Source of the DNA: Girardinichthys multiradiatus
Lineage: Eukaryota; Chordata; Actinopteri; Cyprinodontiformes; Goodeidae
NCBI RefSeq assembly: GCF_021462225.1
Contig: NC_061804.1
Span: 8,297,740-8,361,739, forward strand
Direction of reading: 5' to 3'
Length of the DNA stretch: 64,000 bases
Shown one piece after another: positions 22,055-34,294 of the stretch. Each line of letters starts with the position of its first letter. Position 1 is the first letter of the stretch. The notes under the pieces are model-generated. The model searched no databases. It was given only the letters and a program-made list of their open reading frames with translations, and was not told the origin of the DNA. The position numbers and the translations under genes are program-made.

Positions 22055-23672
22055 CAGTACAGACCAAAAGTATGGACATACCTTCTCATTCAAAGAGCTT
22101 TCTGTATTTTCATGACTGTGAATATTGTAGCTTCACACTGAAGGCATCAAAACTATGAATTAACACATGTGGAATTATATACTGAACAAAAAAGTGTGAA
22201 ACAACTGAAAATATGTCTTATATTCTAGGTTCTTCAAAGTAGCCACCTTTTGCTTTGATTACTGCTCCACACACTCTTGGCATGTTGATGAGCTTCAAGA
22301 GGTAGTCACCTGAAATGGTTTTCCAACAGTCTTGAAGGAGTTCCCAGAGATGCTTAGCACTTGTTGACCCTTTTGCCTTCACTCTGCAGTCCATCTCACC
22401 CCGATTGGGTTCAGGTCCGGTGATTGTGGAGGCCAGGTCATCTGGCGCAGCACCCCATCCCTCTCCTTCTTGGTCAAATAGCCCTTATACAGCCTGGAGG
22501 TGTGTTTGGGGTCATTGTCCTGTTGAAAACTAAATGATGGTCCAACTAAACACAAAAAGGATGGAATAACATGCCGCTGCAAGATGCTGTGGTAGACATG
22601 CTGGTTCAGTATCCCTTCAATTTTGAATAAATCCCCAACAGTGTCACCAGCAAAGCACCCCCACACCATCACACCTCCTCCTCCATGCTTCACGGTGGGA
22701 ACCAGGCATGTAGAATCCATCCGTTCACCTCTTCTGCGCTGCACAAAGTCACGGTGGTTGGAACCAAAGATCTCAAACTTGGACTCATCAGACCAAAGCA
22801 CAGATTTCCACTGGTCTAATGTCCATTCCTTGTGTTCTTTAGCCCAAACAAGCCTCTTCTGCTTGTTGCCTGTCCTCAGCAGTGGTTTCCTAGCAGCTAT
22901 TTTACCATGAAGGCCTGATTCACACAGTCTCCTCTTAACAGTTGTTCTAGAGATGTGTCTGCTGCTAGAACTCTGTGTGGCATTGACCTGTTCTCTAATC
23001 TGAGCTGCTGTTAACCTGCGATTTCTGAGGCTGGTGACTCGGATGAACTTGTCGTCCACAGCAGAGGTGACTCTTGGTCTTCCTTTCCTGGGGCGGTCCT
23101 CATGTGAGCCAGTTTCTTTGTAGCGCTTGATGGTTTTTGCGACTGCACTTGGGGACACTTTCAAAGTTTTCCCAATTGTTCGGACTGACTGACCTTCATT
23201 TCTTAAAGTAATGATGGCCACTCGTTTTTCTTTACTTAGCTGCTTTTTTCTTGCCATAATACAAATTCTAACAGTCTATTCAGTAGGACTATCAGCTGTG
23301 TACTGTATCCACCTCCTGCACAACACAACTGATGGTCCCAACCCCATTTATAAGGCTTGAAATCCCACTTATTAAACCTGACAGGGCACACCTGTGAAGT
23401 GAAAACCATTTCAGGTGACTACCTCTTGAAACTCATCAACAGAATGCCAAGAGTGTGCAGAGCAATAATCAAAGCAAAAGGTGGCTACTTTGAAGAACCT
23501 AGAATATAAGACATATTTTCAGTTGTTTCACAATTTTTTGTTCAGTATATAATTCCACATGTGTTAATTCATAGTTTTGATGCCTTCAGTGTGAAGCTAC
23601 AATATTCACAGTCATTAAAATAAAGAAAGCTCTTTGAATGAGAAGGTGTGTCCAAACTTTTGGTCTGTACTG
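22055..23672 (-). mobile_element. Tc1/mariner element with ~270-bp inverted repeats (1618 bp)
   Basis: Tips CAGTACAGACCAAAAGTATG (22055) and its inverted partner ending GGTCTGTACTG (23672) lie exactly between TA duplications (22053-22054 and 23673-23674). The inverted repeats are unusually long: 22055-22323 and 23401-23672, about 270 bp each and visibly over 90 percent alike. The transposase lies on the minus strand and its last ~35 codons fall within the left repeat, so the right repeat holds an inverted copy of the same coding tail. The similarity of the two ends suggests a moderately young insertion or repeat homogenisation. Confidence 0.93.
22379..23257 (-). pseudogene. Tc1/mariner transposase lacking the third catalytic residue
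   Basis: The open frame of 292 residues begins MARKKQLSKEKR. It has two helix-turn-helix regions (about residues 8-50 and 75-120) joined by an AT-hook-like RPRKGRPR (about 55-62). The catalytic aspartates are D157 (LWSDESKFEIFG) and D247 (FQQDNDPKHT); the motif WPPQSPDLNPI follows at 275-285. The next residue should be the catalytic glutamate but reads G286, then VRWTAE and a stop. The normal C-terminus (KHLWELLQDCWKTISGDY and KAKGGYFEEPRI) is still encoded just downstream in another frame, so a small deletion at the SPDLNPI codons caused a frameshift. The D-to-expected-E spacing is 38 residues. The protein should bind DNA but not cut it; this is inference. Confidence 0.9.
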
Positions 23673-23674
23673 TA

Positions 23675-23735
23675 TGTCGGGGGACACCACAGACACGTGG
23701 AGGAAGGTGCTGTGGTTCAGACCTTATTCGAACTA
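23675..23735 (+). mobile_element. Tc1 relic (right remnant of the outer element)
   Basis: Directly after the inner element's TA, ACACGTGGAGGAAGGTGCTG matches the TWRKVLW region of the outer family's transposase, continuing the reading broken at 22054. The match fades after about 23735, so the rest of the outer element is deleted or too diverged. Confidence 0.7.
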
Positions 23736-24819
23736 ACACCATAGTTGTAATGAAAGGCAGTTGTCCTTCCACCAACCTTCTTTAATGTTGATCAACTCAA
23801 ATTACTCTTTAAGTTGTGATTACCACTAGTTAGTGTAAGACCAGTGGGAGGTGGTGTGCTCCAGTGCCTTCTCTATCTATCGTCCAGTGCAGCTGTAAAC
23901 ACATGGAGGTCATATTTCGTATCGATCACCGGGTGTAAAGGTCAGTCAGGTCCAGTCCCTCTTCATTTTACTGGCTTAGACCATTTAGTGAGGCTCCTCT
24001 TCATTTTCCATCTCTGCGGTCTGAACACAAGCTCGCTTCCTCTCATCTGCACTCTGGATCATTCCAAGTCTTTTCTGTGGACTTTTAGCTCATCTGCATT
24101 TATTTGCTCTTGCGTCTGTTTTTTTTAAGGATCTTCGTTTACTTCTCAGTTTGAGATATTCATCTGAGGGCAGCAGTTTGGCTCTTTTGATGTTCTTTAG
24201 CCTTTGTGTAGGCAGACAGCCTCATTTAAAGAGTGCCAAAACATGAGATCAGATATGGAAATCTGGGGGAAAGCGATGCCGAATGGACCCCTTGTGTCAT
24301 CGCTAAACATTTTTAGGCTGAGCTGGCAGATTGAAAAGGAAGATAGAGAGAAAAAGGGAAAGGCCTGCTCTAAAACCTGTAATGTGGTCTGTTATTGATG
24401 TAGGGCAGATATTAACAGGAACTTTCCTCCACACGAAAGGCACAGGTCAGAGATATAGAGGAGAAGGCCGGTAGGAAGTTAGAGTATGCTCATCCTGTTG
24501 ATGGATTGCTTTTTAACCTTTTCCACCCCAGAGGTCCCTGGGCATAGATCAGGTCGCTTATGATATCAGAGCTCAACCTGATCCATTGCTCTGATGATAT
24601 TGAGTGTGAAACACCAGAGATTGCAGTGATATGTTTGGCATTTTATATGTGTCATTTATGCTGTTTGCATTTTAGAAATATTAAAGTTGGTTCAGAAATT
24701 AGAATAATAATGGGGTTGTTTTGATCTTGACATATGGCGTTGACTCTGCAGGACAATCTTATTTTTAAGTTTTTATATTTTTAACTTTTGTGTGAATCTG
24801 CATGTTTTCATTGTGCCTG
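23736..24819. other. Non-coding stretch, nothing recognised
   Basis: No repeat family or exon recognised. Confidence 0.5.
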
Positions 24820-24930
24820 TCACTTTGCTGCTTGTACATCGGAATCTCCCCCCTTAGAGACAATAAAATATATTTATATTCTATTCTATTCTATTCTATT
24901 CTAGTCTAGTCTAGTCTAGTCTAATCTATT
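24820..24930 (+). repeat. Probable retroposon 3' tail with pentanucleotide repeat
   Basis: TTGTACATCGGAATCTCCCC and GACAATAAAATAT resemble the 3' end and polyadenylation signal of fish LINE-like retroposons, which often end in short tandem repeats. Pentamers follow from 24881: CTATT x4, CTAGT x4 (24901-24920), then CTAAT and CTATT. The single-base switch between repeat blocks is clear. Confidence 0.65.
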
Positions 24931-24984
24931 TGCTTTGGCAATCCTACCATCATATCTAATATTCACTACGTAGAAAAAAGTATT

Positions 24985-26385
24985 TACCCACTTTGCTTTT
25001 TGGTCACACTTTTGTTTCAGATAATCCAGCAAATTATAATATCCAAAAATAGATAAATTCTGACTAAATAAAAAATAAAGTGATTTCATTAACTAAGAGG
25101 AAAAAGCTATGCCAATCAATGTGGATCTTTGTAAAAATGTCATGGCTGCCTAAAACTCATACCTGGTTGCGCTGACTTTGTTGAAAACCGCTGCCATCAA
25201 CCACTTGTCATAACTGGCAACAAGTCTTTTACATCACTGTGAGGGATTTGGGTCCACTTTGCAGAATTGCTTTTTGCAGCCTTTGGAGGGTTTATAAGCA
25301 TGAATGTCCCATTTAATATCCTGTCACTGTGTTTCAGTCAAATCTAAGGTCATTCTTTGACTAAGCCACTCCCATACCTTTCTTCTTTTGTTTTGTATTG
25401 ATTTTGAGCCATACAGAGGTGGACACAACATTATGCTTCACATCATTGTGCCGCTGCATAACCAAACAGAACTTAACCTTAAGGTATTGAGGTGATGGGC
25501 GGGAATTACTGGTTCTATCAGCTATGGGAGGTTGTCCGGGTCCTGAAGCAGCAAAGCAGCCCCACAGTATCATACTACCACCACCATGTTTGACTGTCAG
25601 TATGATGGTGTTTTTTAGTTCTGTGTTAATTTTTCACTAGATGTAATAGGACAACACCTTCCACTGAATTTTTTCCCAACAATCTTAAAGATAACCAGAT
25701 GTCTTTTATCAAATGTGAGATGGGCCTTTATGTTCTTTTGGGTCAGCAGAAGTTCTGGCCTTGGGACACTCCCATTGAGGCCATTTCTGCCCAGTCTCTC
25801 TTTATTTTAGCAGAATCATGAACTCTGACCTTAATAAGCGAGGTCTGCAGAGCTTTAGATGTTGTTCTGTTCTTTCTCTGACTTCCTGAATATGTCATTG
25901 ATGTAGTCTTGAAGTAATATTGGTAGTCCTGCCATCCCTTGGAAGGTTCTTCATTGGTTCATGTTTTCTCCATTTGTGTATGTCTGTTATTGTGATGTAC
26001 TGGAGTCCTAAAGCCGTACACATGGCTTTGTAGCCCTTTTCAAGCGGATAGATGTTAATGACTGTTTCTCATCTTTTCTTTTAATCCTTAAGATTGGGGC
26101 ATGACATGTTGCTCTTGCATGTCTCACCCAGGCCTGGGTGTGGCTCGTTAAACCTGACCAAACATGTGGTTAACTGCAGTTACTTCATGATTTAACAACT
26201 GAGGCAATTGCTTTTTCACAGTGCTAGGATAATTTCTGCTGGTTTTTATTCCCTTATTAGAAATCATTATTTAAAAATTGCACTTTACATAATCATTGTG
26301 TGAAATTATACTGCTATATGGTCTGAAACATTTAAGTGTGACAAGAAGTGACAAAAACAGAAGAAATCTGCAAGGAGGAAATCCA
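24985..26385 (-). mobile_element. Tc1/mariner relic, most of an element
   Basis: The edges resemble the inverted ends of a fish Tc1 family: GAAAAAAGTATTTACCCACTT on the left and GTCTGAAACATTTAAGTGTGACA (about 26322-26343) on the right. The minus strand holds a degraded transposase. The best piece, 25361-25573, reads ILWGCFAASGPGQP, equivalent to the VMVWGCFAASGPG motif of relatives, and a region near 25130-25330 corresponds to the C-terminal half. Stops and frameshifts are frequent. The same family appears as a deletion copy at 53840-54365 and as an end fragment at 41075-41195. Confidence 0.75.
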
Positions 26386-29300
26386 TTTTTATGGTAATGA
26401 ATGTAAATATTTTCCTGGAATAAAATGATTTCTTTAGAATTATAAAAAATGTTGCATTGTCATCGATGAAACCTGCAGTTCTGTGAAGTTAAATACTCTG
26501 AAAGTGCTAGCTTACTTTTTTAATAGAGTCAGGGAATCAAAGCCAAACTTGATGTGGATCAAGTGCCTGTCGAGACCCTTTTAGGTAGCAGTCGGTTTAT
26601 GACTTCTACAAAAGGTGTGTGTCATCTGTGAGTTAAAGCTCCCAGTTACTTCTTCATACGCAATAAATATTGCCATGAAATGCAGACAGTGCTGCCAGAT
26701 GACCTTTTTTTTATCTGTCGTAAGAAGAAGAAGAAGGGGGCTCATCCCAGTTTATGGCAGAAAGCAAAGTGCAGCTGACATCAGCTTGAAACCAAAGCCC
26801 AACAAGCGTCTCTCTTCTTCCTTCTTTGTTGAAGATGTAAGAGCCCGCAGACATACAAGTGAGGCAAAGCTGAGACAAGATTTGAACTCCTGAGTCAAAT
26901 TACAAAAAAGCAATGACATTAATATCACACACGGATTGGCAGCTCCTGAGCAGATGCCAAGAGACAGCAGAGAGGGGCCTACATTACCCATCAGTCAGCC
27001 TTCTCTCTCCCCCCACCTCCCACTCCCACCCAGTACTTCTCTTTCTGTTGGCCATGTCTGTTCTGGGATGCTGATCCACATTTTTACTCTTGCTTAGAAT
27101 AAAACAGAAAATTTGATGGGATTTTCCTGCTTTGATTAGCAAATGTTTTGACATTTTGAGGCTCCCTTATTTGATTTGAACTTGAAATAACTGCTTCAAA
27201 TTCTCATCAGTACTGAACTCATTATTAGCTAAAATAAATTTGCATATGCGTATTTGTAGTCTTTTCGTAAAGCGGAGTGATTGATCGACAGGTGCCCGTT
27301 TAGACAGCTAATCACTTTATGCAGACAAATTATCTCTGTGTCAAATGAGCTCCCAGGACATATGGGCTTATTATGAGGGTGTCAGCTTCACTTAAGATCT
27401 GTGGAAGATTAACATTAGCTGACTGTCAGCAGCTCCCGCTGAAGGATAACTAAGAAGATTACTTTAAATAAAAAGAACTGTGCTCATATAGCAACAGTCA
27501 GAGATTTGCTAACTCTGCTGCAGAATCTAAAATGGGTCAGAGTTTTGCCTGACCTCGTCTACATGGACTTGATGCTATGAGACATTCTTTCCTGCACATA
27601 AGCTGCTATGTTTCTGGTGGTGTGACATTTAGGTTATCTTATGTGCCGCTGTGCTAAACAGTGATTGTGCAGAAAATAAAACACAGAGCCATGATTCTTT
27701 TCAGTTCAAGGTCTTTAATATGAAACACCTTTGGGTGTGACATATATAATGATGGAGCCTTTGTCTTTATGTTTTGAAACAGCACTACAACCAAACGTGT
27801 GCCACATTTAAGAGAAGCATATGGCATATGTGTTCTTTAAGAAGGATAAAATAATATATTTATAAATAACATCTTCATTTGACATTTTTTCAGAGCCTGA
27901 TCCTTCTTCTTCATGACTTACATACATATATTAATTAAAGAAGCACACAGAACATGGGGTAAGCTAACTTTAGGATGGAAAATACTGGTAGCTATGGCAT
28001 TTTGGGAAACAAGGTGCCGAATGGTTTAAATCAGGAAGAAGTAAGAAATATAATGGTAGCAATTCCCAGCTATGAAAAAGTGTGGAAAAAGATGTCCAGC
28101 AAGTGAAATAGGAATTAGGAATTGAAATACTTTTCCTAATTTATTTCCCATTCTAATTAAAATAATGTTGGCTTAGCTGGTATCACTTACTAGACACAAA
28201 ATTACCCACCACACAGCAGTGCTCCTGATGTGTTTTACCTTGCCATTACTTGCCTCTCCAGAGTTGGCACATGGCCCTACAGTGCTGGGTTTTAGATGTT
28301 CATGCTATTAATGGAGAGCTCTGCTTTGGACAATCTGTGTTTAGCTAGCTGGGAGATAATGGGATTGATACTGTCCCCTCAACCTCCTGCAGGGCATTGC
28401 ACATTAGCATGGTTCTACTCGTTGTGCCAGCAGTAACGCTCTGGGCCAAAACGTTTGGCGTTAGTGATGTCGACTAATTGTTGCAGTCCCGGTAGTGTAC
28501 AGGTGTTGCTGTTATTTGTCATTTGGACCATTGAGGTCAACATTTGTCTCCACGGTAAAGAGAAAAAACTGATTTTGACGTTACCTCCATACGTTATGGA
28601 TGTAAGTACTGATGCTGTGAAGCAGAGTTCAGCGCCCTGTCTCTGTTCTGTTCTGTTTTCAAGCTCCTCCACTTCTGGAAACACCTAACAATGGCTAAGT
28701 GTGTGGCTAAGTGTGTTGGCTCTGTTCATCTCAACCAAACCCATCCTGTATTTTCTAAACATCGGGAATCGATGCATCTCAAATGATTTACGGCACTGTA
28801 TTGTTCCCAACACTTTTTCCCCTTAATACGTCCCTGTATTACGTTACAAGTGCTCATAACACTGCAGGGGAATTGTTCATCGTTAAAAGTCACTAGTTTA
28901 ACATTAAAGACTTAAAGTATAACATGTAATATAAAGCAAAAAAATAGCTACTTCATGTTAACTTCTTTTATGTTGAAATAGGACAAGCAAATTGCATATT
29001 CTGCTTTTTTCACAGAGCTAATTCTCCATATGACTGGGACACTGAAGGAAAGCAGTGATTTATTAAAAGTGGCCTGTGTGTTCTGCTTCATCAGTGTGAT
29101 GTGACAGCCTGCAGCAGCACAGGCCCACTTGTCAAATAACGTTGGAGAAAGTCCTCTCTCCCACCTCCTCTTTGCATGGCCCTCTCCACGACAGCATAGG
29201 TGGATTTTTCACCTTTTCCATTAAGTGATCTCTACTAATCTCAAGGTGAGTGCCAGCACCAAGGTCCTCGGGTCGGCTGAAAGCAGGGTGCTCTTACAAG

Positions 29301-29984
29301 ATTAGGCCGAGTGTTACTGAGAAGGAAGAGGCACTTGGATATAAGTGAAGCAGCGAGCGGGAGGAATTTGTCGTGCCTTGGAAGGCACTGGTGAGACAAT
29401 TACTGCAGTGTGCCAAGGCCAATTTCAGTCCCTTTCAGATGGCAACACAGGAAAATGAGGAGGGATAAACAGACATGTGGATTCTTTGAAAGTGAAGTGT
29501 TCATCTTTTGCTGGTGGGTTTTCAAACCATAAATAAAGGTTAAATTCAATATTTCCTCAAATCATGAACCATGGCTTTGAAAACAGTCAGGAAAGAATAC
29601 ACCATTCCTCTTGAGTGTCAGCTAAGGGTTTATGAGGAGAGGATTTTTCTGCCAGTGAAACTGAGCCAAAACATCCTGCACTTTCTCAATGAAAATGGAA
29701 CATGGAAAATACAATGGAGTATTGTATTTTGTTGGAAAAGCCAAATATTAGAACAACATCAAGAGGAAACAATGCCAAAATAATAATAAAAATGAGGAAG
29801 AACATTAATATCTGACACCATGACTTTACATATTTTAAAAACTAAGTACCTAGCCTGGTCTGAGTGGTGGAAAAGGTCTACACTTCCCATCCACTCTTTG
29901 ACTCTCTTCTGATTTTCTGGGTCGCAGAGTTGACAAGTCCAGTAGGGAAACACCACTCTGGGTAATTCCAAGATGTTCCCTGCC
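26386..29984. other. Long non-coding stretch, candidate conserved elements only
   Basis: No transposon or exon was recognised over 3.6 kb. The segment 27230-27430 (for example GATTGATCGACAGGTGCCC and ATCTCTGTGTCAAATGAGCTCCC) is compositionally balanced and free of repeat signatures, and looks like the kind of sequence conserved between fish species. A C-rich run lies at 27008-27032. Confidence 0.4.
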
Positions 29985-30310
29985 TAGAAGTGATGTGCAT
30001 GCCCTCCAGCACGTCTGGGTCTGTCTGGGGTCCCCTCCCAGTCGGAGGCGCCTGGAAAACCTCTACTCCAAGACTCCTGTACTAACACCTTTCAGTGTGA
30101 AAGAGCAGCTGCTCATTGAGCTATCCCTGGATGACCCTTTTTCTTAGACTGAGTCCAGCCGCCCTATGGAGGACACTTCTTTTAGCTACATGTATGTTTC
30201 TTCTCATTCTTTTGGTATGATCAATACCTCACAAGCATAGGGTTTAGGGGTATAGAGATACTAGTAAGTTGATAGCTCTGCAGTTTCAGCTTTGGTTATA
30301 CAAGGACCAG
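29985..30310 (-). mobile_element. LINE polyprotein C-terminal relic
   Basis: The plus strand shows CTCCAGCACGTCTGGGTCTG, GGGGTCCCCTCCCAGTCGGA and ATCCCTGGATGACC, which are reverse complements of a widespread fish LINE 3' coding region rich in GRPRGRP-like and ERL-type codons. The frame is destroyed. I am confident it is a repeat relic and less so of the clade. Confidence 0.55.
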
Positions 30311-30339
30311 AAAGCCCTCAAAACATCCCTCTCAGCCTT

Positions 30340-31240
30340 TACTTCTGACTGTACAGCAGATACGACAGTGGGATAGCAAATGAATCACAGGGATGGCAGT
30401 GTTGGCACACTTCTAGTCTTGTTCTAATAGGATGTGGCCCCTTCTTGGGCCTGCATATTCTCCAGATGTTTAGTTGGAGGGAGATTTCTGGACCTGGCTG
30501 GATCCAGGAGGACCTCAACATGACGAAGGCAGTCCATAGACGCACATGCAATGTGGGAACTGGTGTTGTCTTGTTGAAAGACAACCAAGGTGCTGTCTCT
30601 GGAGGAATAAGCAATGCAAACAGTGATTGCTATTAATGCTGTATCTTCATGGACCTCTAAACCAGTAACAAAGTTAAACTGAAGCCAGATCTTTCATCTC
30701 CTCACACCTTTATGCCAGGAGTCTTCTCAGCATTTGCAAGATTATGTCCTTTGGACAGTACTACTCCAAATGCATCCGTTCTGTGCTGGTGGTAACAGAA
30801 TGCATGGAACAATGACTCTGTGGTGTGGCTGAGGGCTGTGTGTGCTCTTGACATGAGGTTTTGTCTAGTACCTGTGTCCCAATGGCAGGCGTAGATGCCA
30901 TCGGGATCTATAGTCCTAGGCACAAAAGTGGATGGTATTCCTTTGGCGCGATCAGTTTTGGATGACCACAACTTTCACTGTGTCTGTGGATGCAATCAGA
31001 TATTCACTGGTTTCAAAATTAGGCCACCATGACATCATTATACCAGAAATGCTGAGCATTTGTGCAAAAATACATTTGATCCCCCTATAAAACTCTATCA
31101 AGTGCTGGTAATGCTGCCTGAGGCATCTTTTGAGTCTGGTGAACCTCATTCTCGGTTTAGATTGACTGTCGGACATTCCAACAACTGTTTTTAACAAATT
31201 GCTCCTTTTCTGGTGCCACTATTCGGCACCCATCCTCTTC
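30340..31240 (-). mobile_element. Probable Tc1/mariner transposase relic
   Basis: On the minus strand near 30590-30545 a frame reads VVFQQDNTSSHIACASMD, equivalent to the FQQDN motif with the second catalytic aspartate of Tc1 transposases. It continues to a degraded counterpart of SPDLxPIEHLW (near 30480). Regions further upstream on the minus strand contain open stretches without a motif I can assign. No ends or flanking TA were found. The transposase call rests on the one motif and its spacing. Confidence 0.45.
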
Positions 31241-34044
31241 CCACCCCAATTTCAATTACTGGACCTCCATAAATATTTTTTATCAAGGTTAGTTTGGGTC
31301 TTTTTTGAGCTACAACAAACATGGGGAAAGTAGGGCTGTAACGAGATGTTGTGGCAAGAAATCTTGCGATATTAAAATGAGCTGATATTTCCTGTCAAAG
31401 TGAGGTCAGTCTTGCGAAGCTCGCTCTGGATGCTGTTGTAAGACTCATTCTAGTATGACAGAATCGCCTACAAGAGATTGCTCAAATGACCAACACCACT
31501 TTCTACAAAGCATTGAAGAAGACCAAACCACTTTAGTTTATCTAGTAGCATTTTAGAAAACTTAGGTTTTCTATTTGTTAAAATAAAAAGGAGGATCCTT
31601 AGTTTTTGCAGATGTATGATTAAATTCTCATCTTGTGAATCCAATATTGTTTATCATCTCATCTTGTGATCTGGCTGTATCATAATAGCCTCAGTCAAGC
31701 TTTGTTCAGTCATTCTAATGGCATTATCCCTTTAGCTTACCTGGCAGGGCTAATTTAAGTCAGGCTTTGCATGTTCAGCTTGTGTAATGCTCCAGATTTG
31801 TCTAAACAATGTTAGGAAACAGGGTTTGTGAAGTCTGGGATAGTTAGGTCAACTAAATGCAAACTGATGTTTTTTAAAAGTCGTTTTTTAACTAAGCATG
31901 TTTGTTTAGACCAACAACTTGGTTGGTTTTCTCTATTTGCCTTTATTCTTTAATTGGCAGAATTAATTGACCTTTTATGTTTTGATCTTGGGCCACTCGG
32001 ACAGTAAATCTCAGGTGAATATAAACGATTTTTTAGATTTTTTTGCCGTAAGAATTTTCGATCTGATTTTTTCGAATAGTTAATGGTTATGGTGTTCAGA
32101 TAAAATGTTTTGATCTATTAATTTAAATAACTTAGATTGTTTTATACACAAAACTGTTTTTGACTGGGGTTTGTTAGGTTAATAGTGAAAACAGGTTCCC
32201 TGTACAAGACAAGAGGAAAATCCAAGCTTTGCATTTATGTCCACAATAGAAAGAAGTCTATATCTGATCCTGTGGGTTCCTACGTGGAGCTCAGCTTGCT
32301 TTCAGGTCGTTACAAGCAGCAAGCTGTTGCTCACTGATTGTTGTCCGAACGAGGGGAACTTCAGGCAGGTGCTGGACTCTGACATTTAGACCCCATTATT
32401 CTGGCCTGTTGATCCCTCCATTGTAAACAATTAGCAGTGTCCCGGTCCCTCGGCTCTGGACGGGGTGAACAGGCCGTGCGTGGTGGGAATGGTGCCACAG
32501 ATGAACAAGGACAATGCAGCGTCACTAACTACGCTGTCTAATTTCATTAAGCTGATGTGTTAGTGCATCAGTGACTCTGTGTGTGTTTGTTGGGCTGCAG
32601 TTGATAGACAGCAGTGGTCAGTTTGAGTCAGTCAACTCTCTGTAATACATTTTGAATGGCACTTTGTATAAAATTCCTGTTTTTAAAGAATGAACAGTTT
32701 GGGTTTCAGAGAACAGGGCCACAAGCTCCACCGCTTGTGTAAAATAGGAGCCTGATTCCGTTTTCTTTTCATCAAACTGTGAAGCAGAGATAGATTTAAA
32801 AAAATAGCACTTTGTATAAATATTCATACCCTTCCCAGAGATTGTTCAAAAGCACTCTGATGAACAGTATGTTTGAGAACAATAACAGAAAGGATCCGGA
32901 GGAATAGTGGCAACAGAAGAAGTGGATATTGACTACAGCTGCCAGGAGCAGATAGAGGGAGTGAGTGGGAGTTATTTGTCTAAGTTAATCCAGGATGATC
33001 TGTTGCTCTGAACAGACACAGAGAAGTCAGATGTTGTGTTTACAGGTCAGCATCGCTGATTTAAAGCATTCTGCTCTTGGTTTCTCTGCATGTTAGCTAA
33101 TTCCCTGGTGATATTGAATATGGTGTTTGGCACCTGAGCCGACACTTGTAATTCAGCAATGAATGGGAATGGTGAAAAATTATTCAGGGAATCCATAAGT
33201 TCTTCTGCATTCATGTAAACGAAGGAATTGGACCGTGCAATATTGTAGGTGTGCTTTTAATAATCACCAACATTTTGAGGAAGAATGATTTGACTGTATA
33301 GGTCTATGTAACAGCTTCCGGTTGAAGTAGGAGGAATCTCAAGCCATATTCATGGAGAGGATGGTGTCACACCTAAAGTTTGTTTACTTTGGTCCGAATC
33401 AGCTGGTGGGTTTGTTAACTTGTATCTTCTTCCAGTGGTTCAGTTTCTTTTCCCAAAGAGAAAACACCAAGCGAGCCAGAAACTGTGTTTCTTTATTAGT
33501 GTGTTTCTAAGTATTATGGGAGGACTTTTTGATTAAGCTAGCACCTATTAGTCTTTGGTCAGATTGAGGTTGGATCACATTCACTTCATAAATGAATCGC
33601 TCTAGAGTTCGCTCTAGGGTTCTGGTCCATACTCTAGTGCTCTAGTGTTCACAGCTACACAAACAAACCACAAGTAGGCAAACTATCTGGGATGCCAACA
33701 AAGATAAGAGGGGACAAAGTCACTTAAAATCCCCTCAAGGGTAATCTGAGATGGTGATAACGAAGGATTCCAGAAGTTGGTTGGTCTCTTTCATAACAGG
33801 GTAATGAATATCAGAAGTATATTCAGCTTTTTAAAGAGAACAATTAAAAGCCAAACAACCACTGTCTGTGGGACATTTCTAGCATCTTTAACTACTTCGG
33901 AAGAAGTTCCTCTTTTAAGGAACAGTGAATAGAAATATGAACAACTAAACAGCATTTGGAACTTCCAACCTACAGTGAACGTTTCCCTAAGTCGTTGATT
34001 GAATTAAAAATCTACTTTTCAAACAAATTATTTTACGTTTATGC
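31241..34044. other. Long non-coding stretch, possible hAT-like piece and conserved block
   Basis: Near 31330 the words TAGGGCTGTAACGAGATG resemble the tip of a hAT-like non-autonomous element, and CATCTCATCTTGTGATC near 31660 may be its other end; weak. The block 32280-32560 is repeat-free, with words such as CATTGTAAACAATTAGCAG and CTAATTTCATTAAGCTGATG, and could be a conserved non-coding element. No exon recognised. Confidence 0.4.
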
Positions 34045-34293
34045 CATATTATTATGCCTTGTTGATCCCAGAGGTCAGAGGAGAATGGCCAGACTGGTTC
34101 GAGCTGGCAACAGTAACTCAAATAACCACTCGTTACAACCAAGGCATGCAGAAGAGCATCTCTGAACGTACAACACGTCGAACCTTGAGGCGGATGGGCT
34201 ACAGCAGCAGAAGACCACACCAGTGCCACTCCTGTCAGCTAAGAACAGGAAACTGAGGCTCCAATTCACACAGGCCCACCAAAATTGGACAAT
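34045..34293 (+). pseudogene. Outer Tc1 transposase, left fragment
   Basis: The reading on the plus strand includes SERTTRRTLRRMGYSSRRPH and then AKNRKLRLQFTQAHQNWT in a shifted frame. These correspond to the second helix-turn-helix region and the start of the catalytic domain in a fish Tc1 family. It is broken at 34293-34294 by the insertion of another Tc1 element at a TA. Its N-terminus and left inverted repeat are not recognisable. The right part resumes near 35570. Confidence 0.82.
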
Positions 34294-34294
34294 A

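Noticed and set aside
22623..22910. 95-codon plus-strand frame
   Set aside because: Antisense shadow of the transposase on the minus strand.
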